DNA of 64,000 bases from Rhopalosiphum padi (lineage: Eukaryota; Arthropoda; Insecta; Hemiptera; Aphididae). A program made the translations under genes and the position numbers. How positions within the stretch are numbered: the stretch's first letter is position 1; each line of letters begins with the position of its first letter. Below are positions 9,996-21,918 of the stretch, piece after piece. The notes under the pieces were generated by a model. That model had not been told where the DNA came from. It searched no databases and saw nothing but the letters and a program-made list of their open reading frames with translations. The stretch spans positions 2,837,592 to 2,901,591 of the forward strand of contig NW_026869996.1 in assembly GCF_020882245.1 (NCBI RefSeq), in the 5' to 3' direction.

Positions 9996-10697
9996 AAGGA
10001 AAAATGTTAAATTTAATTTAATTGATGGATTTAAATCAATTATTATGGGTTTTTTTGATGAATTAATGGTTTTTTTAATACATTTTAAGGAAATTTCTGG
10101 TTTTAAATCGTTTATTATTGGGGGTTGTTAAGGAAAAATGTTAAATTTAATGTATTTGATGGTTTTAAATCGGTTATTATTGGGGGTTGTTAAGGAAAAA
10201 TGTTAAATTTAATGTATTTGATGGTTTTAAATCGGTTATTATTAGGGGTTGTTAAGGAAAAATGTTAAATTTAATGTATTTGATGGTTTTAAATCGGTTA
10301 TTATTAGGGGTTGTTAAGGAAAAATGTTAAATTTAATGTATTTGATGGTTTTAAATCGGTTATTATTAGGGGTTGTTAAGGAAAAATGTTAAATTTAATG
10401 TATTTGATGGTTTTAAATCGTTTATTATTGGGGGTTGTTAAGGAAAAATGTTAAATTTAATGTATTTGATGGTTTTAAATCGGTTATTATTGGGGGTTGT
10501 TAAGGAAAAATGTTAAATTTAATGTATTTGATGGTTTTAAATCGGTTATTATTAGGGGTTGTTAAGGAAAAATGTTAAATTTAATTTATTTGATGGATTT
10601 AAATCAATTATTATGGGGTTTTTTGATGAATTAATGGTTTTTTTAATACATATTAAGGAAATTTCTGGTTTTTAATCATATATTATGGGGGGTTGTT

Positions 10698-13600
10698 AAG
10701 GAAAAATGTTAAATTTAATTTATTTCAAAGATTTAAATCAATTATTATGGGGTTTTTTGATGAATTAATGGTTTTTTATTACATTTTAAGGAAATTTCTG
10801 GTTTTTAATCATTTAATATGGGGGGTTGTTAAGGAAAAATGTTAAATTTAATTTAATTAATGGATTTAAATCAATTATTATGGGTTTTTTTTGATGAATT
10901 AATGGTTTTTTTAATACATTTTAAGGAAATTTCTGGTTTTTAATCATTTATGATGGGGGTTTGTTAAGGAAAAATGTTAAATTTAATGTATTTGATGGTT
11001 TTAAATCGTTTATTATTGGGGGTTGTTAAGGAAAAATGTTAAATTTAATGTATTTGATGGTTTTAAATCGGTTATTATTGGGGGTTGTTAAGGAAAAATG
11101 TTAAATTTAATGTATTTGATGGTTTTAAATCGGTTATTATTAGGGGTTGTTAAGGAAAAATGTTAAATCTAATTTATTTGATGGATTTAAATCAATTATT
11201 ATGGGGTTTTTTGATGAATTAATGGTTTTTTTAATACATATTAAGGAAATTTCTGGTTTTTAATCATTTATGATGGGGGTTTGTTAAGGAAAAATGTTAA
11301 ATTTAATGTATTTGATGGTTTTAAATCTTTATTATTGGGGGTTGTTAAGGAAAAATGTTAAATTTAATTTATTTGATGGATTTAAATCAATTATTATGGG
11401 GTTTTTTGATGAATTAATGGTTTTTTTAATACATTTTAAGGAAATTTCTGGTTTTTAATCATTTATTATGGGGGTTTGTTAAGGAAAAATGTTAAATTTA
11501 ATGTATTTGATGGTTTTAAATCGGTTATTATTGGGGGTTGTTAAGGAAAAATGTTAAATTTAATGTATTTGATGGTTTTAAATCGGTTATTATTAGGGGT
11601 TGTTAAGGAAAAATGTTAAATTTAATTTATTTGATGGATTTAAATCAATTATTATGGGGTTTTTTGATGAATTAATGGCTTTTTTAATACATATTAAGGA
11701 AATTTCTGGTTTTTAATCATTTATGATGGGGGTTTGTTAAGGAAAAATGTTAAATTTAATTTATTTGATGGATTTAAATCAATTATTATGGGGTTTTTTG
11801 ATGAATTAATGGTTTTTTTAATAAATTTTAAGGAAATTTCTGGTTTTTAATCATTTATTATGGGGGGTTGTTAAGGAAAAATGTTAAATTTAATTTAATT
11901 GATGGATTTAAATCAATTATTATGGGTTTTTTTTGATGAATTAATGGTTTTTTTAATACATTTTAAGGAAATTTCTGGTTTTAAATCGTTTATTATTGGG
12001 GGTTGTTAAGGAAAAATGTTAAATTTAATGTATTTGATGGTTTTAAATCGGTTATTATTGGGGGTTGTTAAGGAAAAATGTTAAATTTAATGTATTTGAT
12101 GGTTTTAAATCGGTTATTATTAGGGGTTGTTAAGGAAAAATGTTAAATTTAATTTATTTGATGGATTTAAATCAATTATTATGGGGTTTTTTGATGAATT
12201 AATGGTTTTTTTTAATACATATTAAGGAAATTTCTGGTTTTTAATCATTTATGATGGGGGTTTGTTAAGGAAAAATGTTAAATTTAATGTATTTGATGGT
12301 TTTTAATCGGTTATTATTGGGGGTTGTTAAGGAAAAATGTTAAATTTAATGTATTTGATGGTTTTAAATCGGTTATTATTAGGGGTTGTTAAGGAAAAAT
12401 GTTAAATTTAATTTATTTGATGGATTTAAATCAATTATTATGGGGTTTTTTGATGAATTAATGGTTTTTTTTAATACATATTAAGGAAATTTCTGGTTTT
12501 TAATCATTTATGATGGGGGTTTGTTAAGGAAAAATGTTAAATTTAATGTATTTGATGGTTTTAAATCTTTATTATTGGGGGTTGTTAAGGAAAAATGTTA
12601 AATTTAATTTATTTGATGGATTTAAATCAATTATTATGGGGTTTTTTGATGAATTAATGGTTTTTTTAATACATTTTAAGGAAATTTCTGGTTTTTAATC
12701 ATTTATGATGGGGGTTTGTTAAGGAAAAATGTTAAATTTAATGTATTTGATGGTTTTAAATCGGTTATTATTGGGGGTTGTTAAGGAAAAATGTTAAATT
12801 TAATTTATTTGATGGATATAAATCAATTATTATGGGGTTTTTTGATGAATTAATGGTTTTTTTAATAAATTTTAAGGAAATTTCTGGTTTTTAATCATAT
12901 ATTATGGGGGGTTGTTAAGGAAAAATGTTAAATTTAATTTATTTGATGGATTTAAATCAATTATTATGGGGTTTTTTGATGAATTAATGGCTTTTTTAAT
13001 ACATATTAGGGAAATATCTGGTTTTTAATCATTTATGATGGGGGTTTGTTAAGGAAAAATGTTAAATTTAATTTATTTGATGGATTTAAATCAATTATTA
13101 TGGGGTTTTTTGATGAATTAATGGTTTTTTTAATAAATTTTAAGGAAATTTCTGGTTTTTAATCATTTATTATGGGGGGTTGTTAAGGAAAAATGTTAAA
13201 TTTAATTTAATTGATGGATTTAAATCAATTATTATGGGTTTTTTTGATGAATTAATGGTTTTTTTAATACATTTTAAGGAAATTTCTGGTTTTAAATCGT
13301 TTATTATTGGGGGTTGTTAAGGAAAAATGTTAAATTTAATGTATTTGATGGTTTTAAATCGGTTATTATTGGGGGTTGTTAAGGAAAAATGTTAAATTTA
13401 ATGTATTTGATGGTTTTAAATCGGTTATTATTAGGGGTTGTTAAGGAAAAATGTTAAATTTAATGTATTTGATGGTTTTAAATCGGTTATTATTAGGGGT
13501 TGTTAAGGAAAAATGTTAAATTTAATGTATTTGATGGTTTTAAATCGGTTATTATTAGGGGTTGTTAAGGAAAAATGTTAAATTTAATGTATTTGATGGT

Positions 13601-14939
13601 TTTAAATCGTTTATTATTGGGGGTTGTTAAGGAAAAATGTTAAATTTAATGTATTTGATGGTTTTAAATCGGTTATTATTGGGGGTTGTTAAGGAAAAAT
13701 GTTAAATTTAATGTATTTGATGGTTTTAAATCGGTTATTATTAGGGGTTGTTAAGGAAAAATGTTAAATTTAATTTATTTGATGGATTTAAATCAATTAT
13801 TATGGGGTTTTTTGATGAATTAATGGTTTTTTTTAATACATATTAAGGAAATTTCTGGTTTTTAATCATTTATGATGGGGGTTTGTTAAGGAAAAATGTT
13901 AAATTTAATGTATTTGATGGTTTTAAATCTTTATTATTGGGGGTTGTTAAGGAAAAATGTTAAATTTAATTTATTTGATGGATTTAAATCAATTATTATG
14001 GGGTTTTTTGATGAATTAATGGTTTTTTTAATACATTTTAAGGAAATTTCTGGTTTTTAATCATTTATGATGGGGGTTTGTTAAGGAAAAATGTTAAATT
14101 TAATGTATTTGATGGTTTTAAATCGGTTATTATTGGGGGTTGTTAAGGAAAAATGTTAAATTTAATTTATTTGATGGATATAAATCAATTATTATGGGGT
14201 TTTTTGATGAATTAATGGTTTTTTTTAATAAATTTTAAGGAAATTTCTGGTTTTTAATCATATATTATGGGGGGTTGTTAAGGAAAAATGTTAAATTTAA
14301 TTTATTTCAAAGATTTAAATCAATTATTATGGGTTTTTTTGATGAATTAATGGTTTTTTTAATACATTTTAAGGAAATTTCTGGTTTTTAATAATTTATT
14401 ATGGGGGTTTGTTAAGGAAAAATGTTAAATTTAATTTATTTGATGGATTTAAATCAATTATTATGGGGTTTTTTGACGAATTAATGGTTTTTTTAATACA
14501 TTTTAAGGAAATTTCTGGTTTTTAATCATTTATTATGGGGGGTTGTTAAGGAAAAATGTTAAATTTAATTTAATTGATGGATTTAAATCAATTATTATGG
14601 GTTTTTTTGATGAATTAATGGTTTTTTTAATACATTTTAAGGAAATTTCTGGTTTTAAATCGTTTATTATTGGGGGTTGTTAAGGAAAAATGTTAAATTT
14701 AATGTATTTGATGGTTTTAAATCGGTTATTATTGGGGGTTGTTAAGGAAAAATGTTAAATTTAATGTATTTGATGGTTTTAAATCGGTTATTATTAGGGG
14801 TTGTTAAGGAAAAATGTTAAATTTAATTTATTTGATGGATTTAAATCAATTATTATGGGGTTTTTTGATGAATTAATGGTTTTTTTAATACATATTAAGG
14901 AAATTTCTGGTTTTTAATCATATATTATGGGGGGTTGTT
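10698..14939 (+). repeat. HOR-A, complete copy (4242 bp)
   Basis: HOR-A runs from X to the next X and holds 21 L and 23 S units by my count. It agrees unit for unit with the partial copy at 1-3566, including the private AAATATCTGG change at about 13013. Only a few T-tract length differences separate them; for example, M is 135 bp at 233 and 134 bp at 11605. Confidence 0.9.
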
Positions 14940-17362
14940 AAGGAAAAATGTTAAATTTAATTTATTTCAAAGATTTAAATCAATTATTATGGGGTTTTTT
15001 GATGAATTAATGGTTTTTTATTACATTTTAAGGAAATTTCTGGTTTTTAATCATTTAATATGGGGGGTTGTTAAGGAAAAATGTTAAATTTAATTTAATT
15101 AATGGATTTAAATCAATTATTATGGGTTTTTTTTGATGAATTAATGGTTTTTTTAATACATTTTAAGGAAATTTCTGGTTTTTAATCATTTATGATGGGG
15201 GTTTGTTAAGGAAAAATGTTAAATTTAATGTATTTGATGGTTTTAAATCGTTTATTATTGGGGGTTGTTAAGGAAAAATGTTAAATTTAATGTATTTGAT
15301 GGTTTTAAATCGGTTATTATTGGGGGTTGTTAAGGAAAAATGTTAAATTTAATGTATTTGATGGTTTTAAATCGGTTATTATTAGGGGTTGTTAAGGAAA
15401 AATGTTAAATCTAATTTATTTGATGGATTTAAATCAATTATTATGGGGTTTTTTGATGAATTAATGGTTTTTTTAATACATATTAAGGAAATTTCTGGTT
15501 TTTAATCATTTATGATGGGGGTTTGTTAAGGAAAAATGTTAAATTTAATGTATTTGATGGTTTTAAATCTTTATTATTGGGGGTTGTTAAGGAAAAATGT
15601 TAAATTTAATTTATTTGATGGATTTAAATCAATTATTATGGGGTTTTTTGATGAATTAATGGTTTTTTTAATACATTTTAAGGAAATTTCTGGTTTTTAA
15701 TCATTTATTATGGGGGTTTGTTAAGGAAAAATGTTAAATTTAATGTATTTGATGGTTTTAAATCGGTTATTATTGGGGGTTGTTAAGGAAAAATGTTAAA
15801 TTTAATGTATTTGATGGTTTTAAATCGGTTATTATTAGGGGTTGTTAAGGAAAAATGTTAAATTTAATTTATTTGATGGATTTAAATCAATTATTATGGG
15901 GTTTTTTGATGAATTAATGGCTTTTTTAATACATATTAAGGAAATTTCTGGTTTTTAATCATTTATGATGGGGGTTTGTTAAGGAAAAATGTTAAATTTA
16001 ATTTATTTGATGGATTTAAATCAATTATTATGGGGTTTTTTGATGAATTAATGGTTTTTTTTAATAAATTTTAAGGAAATTTCTGGTTTTTAATCATTTA
16101 TTATGGGGGGTTGTTAAGGAAAAATGTTAAATTTAATTTAATTGATGGATTTAAATCAATTATTATGGGTTTTTTTGATGAATTAATGGTTTTTTTAATA
16201 CATTTTAAGGAAATTTCTGGTTTTAAATCGTTTATTATTGGGGGTTGTTAAGGAAAAATGTTAAATTTAATGTATTTGATGGTTTTAAATCGGTTATTAT
16301 TGGGGGTTGTTAAGGAAAAATGTTAAATTTAATGTATTTGATGGTTTTAAATCGGTTATTATTAGGGGTTGTTAAGGAAAAATGTTAAATTTAATTTATT
16401 TGATGGATTTAAATCAATTATTATGGGGTTTTTTGATGAATTAATGGTTTTTTTTAATACATATTAAGGAAATTTCTGGTTTTTAATCATTTATGATGGG
16501 GGTTTGTTAAGGAAAAATGTTAAATTTAATGTATTTGATGGTTTTTAATCGGTTATTATTGGGGGTTGTTAAGGAAAAATGTTAAATTTAATTTATTTGA
16601 TGGATATAAATCAATTATTATGGGGTTTTTTGATGAATTAATGGTTTTTTTAATAAATTTTAAGGAAATTTCTGGTTTTTAATCATATATTATGGGGGGT
16701 TGTTAAGGAAAAATGTTAAATTTAATTTATTTCAAAGATTTAAATCAATTATTATGGGTTTTTTTGATGAATTAATGGTTTTTTTAATACATTTTAAGGA
16801 AATTTCTGGTTTTTAATAATTTATTATGGGGGTTTGTTAAGGAAAAATGTTAAATTTAATTTATTTGATGGATTTAAATCAATTATTATGGGGTTTTTTG
16901 ACGAATTAATGGTTTTTTTAATACATTTTAAGGAAATTTCTGGTTTTTAATCATTTATTATGGGGGGTTGTTAAGGAAAAATGTTAAATTTAATTTAATT
17001 GATGGATTTAAATCAATTATTATGCGTTTTTTTGATGAATTAATGGTTTTTTTAATACATTTTAAGGAAATTTCTGGTTTTAAATCGTTTATTATTGGGG
17101 GTTGTTAAGGAAAAATGTTAAATTTAATGTATTTGATGGTTTTAAATCGGTTATTATTAGGGGTTGTTAAGGAAAAATGTTAAATTTAATTTATTTGATG
17201 GATTTAAATCAATTATTATGGGGTTTTTTGATGAATTAATGGTTTTTTTTAATACATATTAAGGAAATTTCTGGTTTTTAATCATTTATGATGGGGGTTT
17301 GTTAAGGAAAAATGTTAAATTTAATGTATTTGATGGTTTTAAATCTTTATTATTGGGGGTTA
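14940..17362 (+). repeat. HOR-B, partial copy up to the gap
   Basis: The first 2423 bases of a second HOR-B copy match 3567-5989 unit for unit. The match includes the switch S-e T V W and the rare P form with TATTATGCGTTTTTT at about 17024, which lies 11,373 bases from its counterpart at 5651. This shows that A and B alternate, rather than one being a rare insertion. Confidence 0.9.
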
Positions 17363-17862
17363 NNNNNNNNNNNNNNNNNNNNNNNNNNNNNNNNNNNNNN
17401 NNNNNNNNNNNNNNNNNNNNNNNNNNNNNNNNNNNNNNNNNNNNNNNNNNNNNNNNNNNNNNNNNNNNNNNNNNNNNNNNNNNNNNNNNNNNNNNNNNNN
17501 NNNNNNNNNNNNNNNNNNNNNNNNNNNNNNNNNNNNNNNNNNNNNNNNNNNNNNNNNNNNNNNNNNNNNNNNNNNNNNNNNNNNNNNNNNNNNNNNNNNN
17601 NNNNNNNNNNNNNNNNNNNNNNNNNNNNNNNNNNNNNNNNNNNNNNNNNNNNNNNNNNNNNNNNNNNNNNNNNNNNNNNNNNNNNNNNNNNNNNNNNNNN
17701 NNNNNNNNNNNNNNNNNNNNNNNNNNNNNNNNNNNNNNNNNNNNNNNNNNNNNNNNNNNNNNNNNNNNNNNNNNNNNNNNNNNNNNNNNNNNNNNNNNNN
17801 NNNNNNNNNNNNNNNNNNNNNNNNNNNNNNNNNNNNNNNNNNNNNNNNNNNNNNNNNNNNNN
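17363..17862. other. Assembly gap (500 N)
   Basis: Exactly 500 N characters interrupt the array. The round number suggests a placeholder for a gap of unknown size, but a measured size cannot be excluded. The left side stops at the end of an S-d unit and the right side resumes just before the AAGG of an L unit, so both sides are satellite. The variant set and the apparent sequence quality differ on the two sides, so the joined order should not be treated as contiguous. Confidence 0.98.
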
Positions 17863-17866
17863 TGTT

Positions 17867-18001
17867 AAGGAAAAATGTTAAATTTAATTTAATTGATGGA
17901 TTTAAATCAATTATTATGGGTTTTTTTTGATGAATTAATGGTTTTTTTAATACATTTTAAGGAAATTTCTGGTTTTTAATCATTTATTATGGGGGTTTGT
18001 T
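17867..18001 (+). repeat. L variant O (P-like start, R'-like end)
   Basis: O has the AATTTAATTGATGG start and ATGGG middle of P, but ends TTTTTAATCATTTATTATGG like R'. It takes the place of P in many right-block modules and precedes S-f or S-a. A related form, O2, has AATAAATTTTAAGG and a G5 end, for example at 54363-54497. O is best read as a P/R' recombinant. Confidence 0.85.
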
Positions 18002-18462
18002 AAGGAAAAATGTTAAATTTAATTTATTTGATGGATTTAAATCAATTATTATGGGGTTTTTTGATGAATAATGTTTTTTAATACATATTAGGAAATTTCT
18101 GGTTTTTAATCATTTATGATGGGGGTTTGTTAGGGAAAAATGTTAAATTTAATGTATTTGATGGTTTTAAATCTTTATTATTGGGGGTTGTTAAGGAAAA
18201 ATGTTAAATTTAATTTATTTGATGGATTTAAATCAATTATTATGGGGTTTTTTGATGAATTAATGGTTTTTTTAATACATTTTAAGGAAATTTCCTGGTT
18301 TTTAATCATTTATTATGGGGGGTTGTTAAGGAAAAATGTTAAATTTAATTTAATTGATGGATTTAAATCAATTATTATGGGTTTTTTTGATGAATTAATG
18401 GTTTTTTTTAATACATTTTAAGGAAATTTCTGGTTTTTAATCATTTATTATGGGGGTTTGTT

Positions 18463-18524
18463 AAGGAAAAATGTTAAATTTAATGTATTTGATGGTTTTA
18501 AATCGTTTATTATTAGGGGTTGTT
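18463..18524 (+). repeat. Short unit variant S-f (right block)
   Basis: S-f combines AAATCGTTT of S-c with ATTAGGGG of S-b, so it looks like a recombinant of the two. I saw it only to the right of the gap. It is almost always in the word O - S-f - S-a - T2, which makes it a good marker for right-type HORs. Confidence 0.88.
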
Positions 18525-18586
18525 AAGGAAAAATGTTAAATTTAATGTATTTGATGGTTTTAAATCGGTTATTATTGGGGGTTGTT

Positions 18587-18720
18587 AAGGAAAAATGTTA
18601 AATTTAATTTATTTGATGGATATAAATCAATTATTATGGGGTTTTTTGATGAATTAATGGTTTTTTTAATAAATTTTAAGGAAATTTCTTGTTTTTAATC
18701 TTATATTATGGGGGGTTGTT
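18587..18720 (+). repeat. L variant T2 (right block)
   Basis: T2 has GGATATAAATC like T, but the B half reads AAATTTCTTGTTTTTAATC and ends TTATATTATGGGGGG. I located 18 occurrences of this B half, all to the right of the gap. They start near 18587, 21919, 23239, 24828, 26419, 27606, 33324, 36276, 40431, 43078, 45132, 47505, 49223, 51199, 51726, 53432, 56682 and 59861. It is normally preceded by S-a and followed by V2. The spacing of these copies defines the right-block modules. Confidence 0.9.
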
Positions 18721-18851
18721 AAGGAAAAAGTTAAATTTAATTTATTTCAAAGATTTAAATCAATTATTATGGGTTTTTTGATGAATTAATGGTTTTTTTA
18801 ATAAATTTTAAGGAAATTTCTGGTTTTTAATCATTTATTATGGGGGTTGTT
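18721..18851 (+). repeat. L variant V2
   Basis: V2 has CAAAG in the A half with AATAAATTTTAAGG in the B half, and a short G5 end (TTTATTATGGGGGTTG). It nearly always follows T2. This copy lacks several bases compared with later ones, for example a missing T in the AAAATGTTAAA box. Confidence 0.85.
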
Positions 18852-18985
18852 AAGGAAAAATGTTAAATTTAATTTATTTGATGGATTTAAATCAATTATT
18901 ATGGGGTTTTTTGATGAATTAATGGTTTTTTTAATACATTTTAAGGAAATTTCTGGTTTTTAATAATTTATTATGGGGGTTTGTT
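18852..18985 (+). repeat. L variant Z
   Basis: Z has a plain A half, AATACATTTTAAGG in the B half and the end AATAATTTATTATGGGGGTTTG. It follows V2, O or O2 and precedes N or a form of N that ends like P. Copies with ATGGGGATTTG near 53.8, 55.9 and 59.1 kb form a sub-lineage. Confidence 0.85.
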
Positions 18986-21918
18986 AAGGAAAAATGTTAA
19001 ATTTAATTTATTTGATGGATTTAAATCAATTATTATGGGGTTTTTTGATGAATTAATGGTTTTTTAATAAATTTTAAGGAAATTTCTGGTTTTTAATCAT
19101 TTATTGTGGGGGGTTGTTAAGGAAAAAATGTTAAATTTAATTTAATTGATGGATTTAAATCAATTATTATGGGTTTTTTTGATGAATTAATGGTTTTTTT
19201 AATACATTTTAAGGAAATTTCTGGTTTTAAATCGTTATTATTGGGGGGGTTGTTAAGGAAAAATGTTAAATTTAATGTATTTGATGGTTTTAAATCGGTT
19301 ATTATTGGGGGTTGTTAAGGAAAAATGTTAAATTTAATGTATTTGATGGTTTTAAATCGGTTATTATTGGGGGTTGTTAAGGAAAAATGTTAAATTTAAT
19401 TATTTGATGGATATAAATCAATTATTATGGGGTTTTTTGATGAATTAATGGTTTTTTTAATACATTTTAAGGAAATTTCTGGTTTTTAATCATTTTATTA
19501 TGGGGGGTTGTTAAGGAAAAATGTTAAATTTAATGTATTTGATGGTTTTAAATCGGTTATTATTGGGGGTTGTTAAGGAAAAATGTTAAATTTAATGTAT
19601 TTGATGGTTTTAAATCGGTTATTATTAGGGGGTTGTTAAGGAAAAATGTTAAATTTAATTTATTTGATGGATTTAAATCAATTATTATGGGGTTTTTTGA
19701 TGAATTAATGGTTTTTTTAATACATATTAAGGAAATTTCTGGTTTTTAAATCATTTATGATGGGGGTTTGTTAAGGAGAAATGTTAAATTTAATGTATTT
19801 GATGGTTTTAAAATCTTTATTATTGGGGGTTGTTAAGGAAAAATGTTAAATTTAATTTATTTGATGGATTTAAATCAATTATTATGGGGTTTTTTGATGA
19901 ATTAATGGTTTTTTTAATACATTTTAAGGAAATTTCTGGTTTTTAATCATTTATTATGGGGGTTTGTTAAGGAAAAATGTTAAATTTAATGTATTTGATG
20001 GTTTTAAATCGGTTATTATTGGGGGTTGTTAAGGAAAAATGTTAAATTTAATGTATTTGATGGTTTTAAATCGGTTATTATTAGGGGTTGTTAAGGAAAA
20101 ATGTTAAATTTAATTTATTTGATGGATTTAAATCAATTATTATGGGGTTTTTTGATGAATTAATGGCTTTTTTAATACATATTAAGGAAATTTCTGGTTT
20201 TTAATCATTTATGATGGGAGTTTGTTAAGGAAAATGTTAAATTTAATTTATTTGATGGATTTAAATCAATTATTATGGGGTTTTTTGATGAATTAATGGT
20301 TTTTTTAATAAATTTTAAGGAAATTTCTGGTTTTTAATCATTTATTATGGGGGGTTGTTAAGGAAAAATGTTAATTTAATTTAATTGATGGATTTAAATC
20401 AATTATTATGGGGTTTTTTTGATGAATTAATGGTTTTTTTAATACATTTTAAGGAAATTTCTGGTTTTAAATCGTTATTATTGGGGGTTGTTAAGGAAAA
20501 ATGTTAAATTTAATGTATTTGATGGTTTTAAATCGGTTATTATTGGGGGTTGTTAAGGAAAAATGTTAAATTTAATGTATTTGATGGTTTTAAATCGGTT
20601 ATTATTAGGGGTTTTTGAGGAAAAATGTTAAATTTAATTTATTTGATGGATTTAAATCAATTATTATGGGGTTTTTTGATGAATTAATGGTTTTTTTTAA
20701 TACATATTAAGGAAATTTCTGGTTTTTAATCATTTATGATGGGGGTTTGTTAAGGAAAAATGTTAAATTTAATGTATTTGATGGTTTTTAATCGGTTATT
20801 ATTGGGGGTTGTTAAGGAAAAATGTTAAATTTAATGTATTTGATGGTTTTAAATCGGTTATTATTGGGGGTTGTTAAGGAAAAATGTTAAATTTAATGTA
20901 TTTGATGGTTTTTAAATCGGTTATTATTAGGGGTTGTTAAGGAAAAATGTTAAATTTAATTTATTTGATGGATTTAAATCAATTATTATGGGGTTTTTTG
21001 ATGAATTAATGGTTTTTTTAATACATATTAAGGAAATTTCTGGTTTTTAATCATTTATGATGGGGGTTTGTTAAGGTAAAATGTTAAATTTAATGTATTT
21101 GATGGTTTTAAATCTTTATTATTGGGGGTTGTTAAGGAAAAATGTTAAATTTAATTTATTTGATGGATTTAAATCAATTATTATGGGGTTTTTTGATGAA
21201 TTAATGGTTTTTTTTAATACATTTTAAGGAAATTTCTGGTTTTTAATCATTTATTATGGGGTTTGTTAAGGAAAAATGTTAAATTTAATGTATTTGATGG
21301 TTTTAAATCGGTTATTATTGGGGGTTGTTAAGGAAAAATGTTAAATTTAATGTATTTGATGGTTTTAAATCGGTTATTATTAGGGGTTGTTAAGGAAAAA
21401 TGTTAAATTTAATTTATTTGATGGATTTAAATCAATTATTATGGGGTTTTTTGATGAATTAATGGCTTTTTTAATACATATTAAGGAAATTTCTGGTTTT
21501 TAATCATTTATGATGGGGGTTTGTTAAGGAAAAATGTTAAATTTAATTTATTTGATGGATTTAAATCAATTATTATGGGGTTTTTTGATGAATTAATGGG
21601 TTTTTTTAATAAATTTTAAGGAAATTTCTGGTTTTTAATCATTTATTATGGGGGGTTGTTAAGGAAAAATGTTAAATTTAATTTAATTGATGGATTTAAA
21701 TCAATTATTATGGGTTTTTTTGATGAATTAATGGTTTTTTTAATACATTTTAAGGAAATTTCTGGTTTTTAATCATTTATTATGGGGGTTTGTTAAGGAA
21801 AAATGTTAAATTTAATGTATTTGATGGTTTTAAATCGTTTATTATTAGGGGTTGTTAAGGAAAAATGTTAAATTTAATGTATTTGATGGTTTTAAATCGG
21901 TTATTATTGGGGGTTGTT

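Larger units (their letters stand above)
3567..10697 (+). repeat. HOR-B, complete copy (7131 bp)
   Basis: HOR-B runs from one X unit to the next and holds 37 L and 35 S units by my count. Its first part (X Y S-c S-a S-b Q S-d R' S-a S-b M N P S-a S-b Q S-e) is the same as in HOR-A. It then switches to T V W P instead of S-b Q. The centre contains a 1838-bp tandem duplication (5000-8613), followed by a doubled T V W block (9192-9995). It ends in the same seven-unit S run and Q' as HOR-A, apart from the T V W P block that HOR-A places between them. Confidence 0.9.
1..17362 (+). repeat. Satellite array, left block
   Basis: This stretch is continuous head-to-tail satellite made only of L units (133-136 bp) and S units (61-62 bp), all starting with TTGTTAAGG on the + strand. 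I stepped through nearly all of it from one AAGG to the next and found no unexplained base between units. Copies of the same variant are almost identical, and most differences are one T more or less in a T tract. The order of variants is not random: it forms the higher-order repeats listed separately. There is no gene, RNA gene, mobile element or regulatory site that I can support. The array continues beyond base 1, because the window opens inside an L unit. Confidence 0.97.
17867..21918 (+). repeat. Right block, first region (irregular)
   Basis: After the gap the order is O Q S-d R O S-f S-a T2 V2 Z N P S-a S-a, one T-start L unit, then S-a S-b Q S-d R' S-a S-b M N P S-a S-b Q S-e S-a S-b Q S-d R' S-a S-b M N O S-f S-a. 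The middle part (19.5-21.6 kb) is close to the left-block order. Private one-base changes and indels are dense, for example GAATAATG near 18065, TTTCCTGG near 18292, AAGGAGAAATG near 19776 and TTTTTGAGG near 20613. Confidence 0.8.

Noticed and set aside
17299..17881. Open frames of about 189 codons starting in S-d
   Set aside because: They run through the 500-base N gap, so almost all of their residues are unknown. The real bases at both ends are satellite.
18140..18421. Open frame of 93 codons; similar ones at 23966-24181, 27708-27983, 30663-30848, 31628-31879, 34581-34769 and 43877-44080
   Set aside because: All are readings of the L and S units in which an extra or missing base, or a lost TAA, lets the frame run on. 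Neighbouring copies of the same units are frame-broken, there is no conserved start or ribosome or splice signal, and composition is the same as in the rest of the array.
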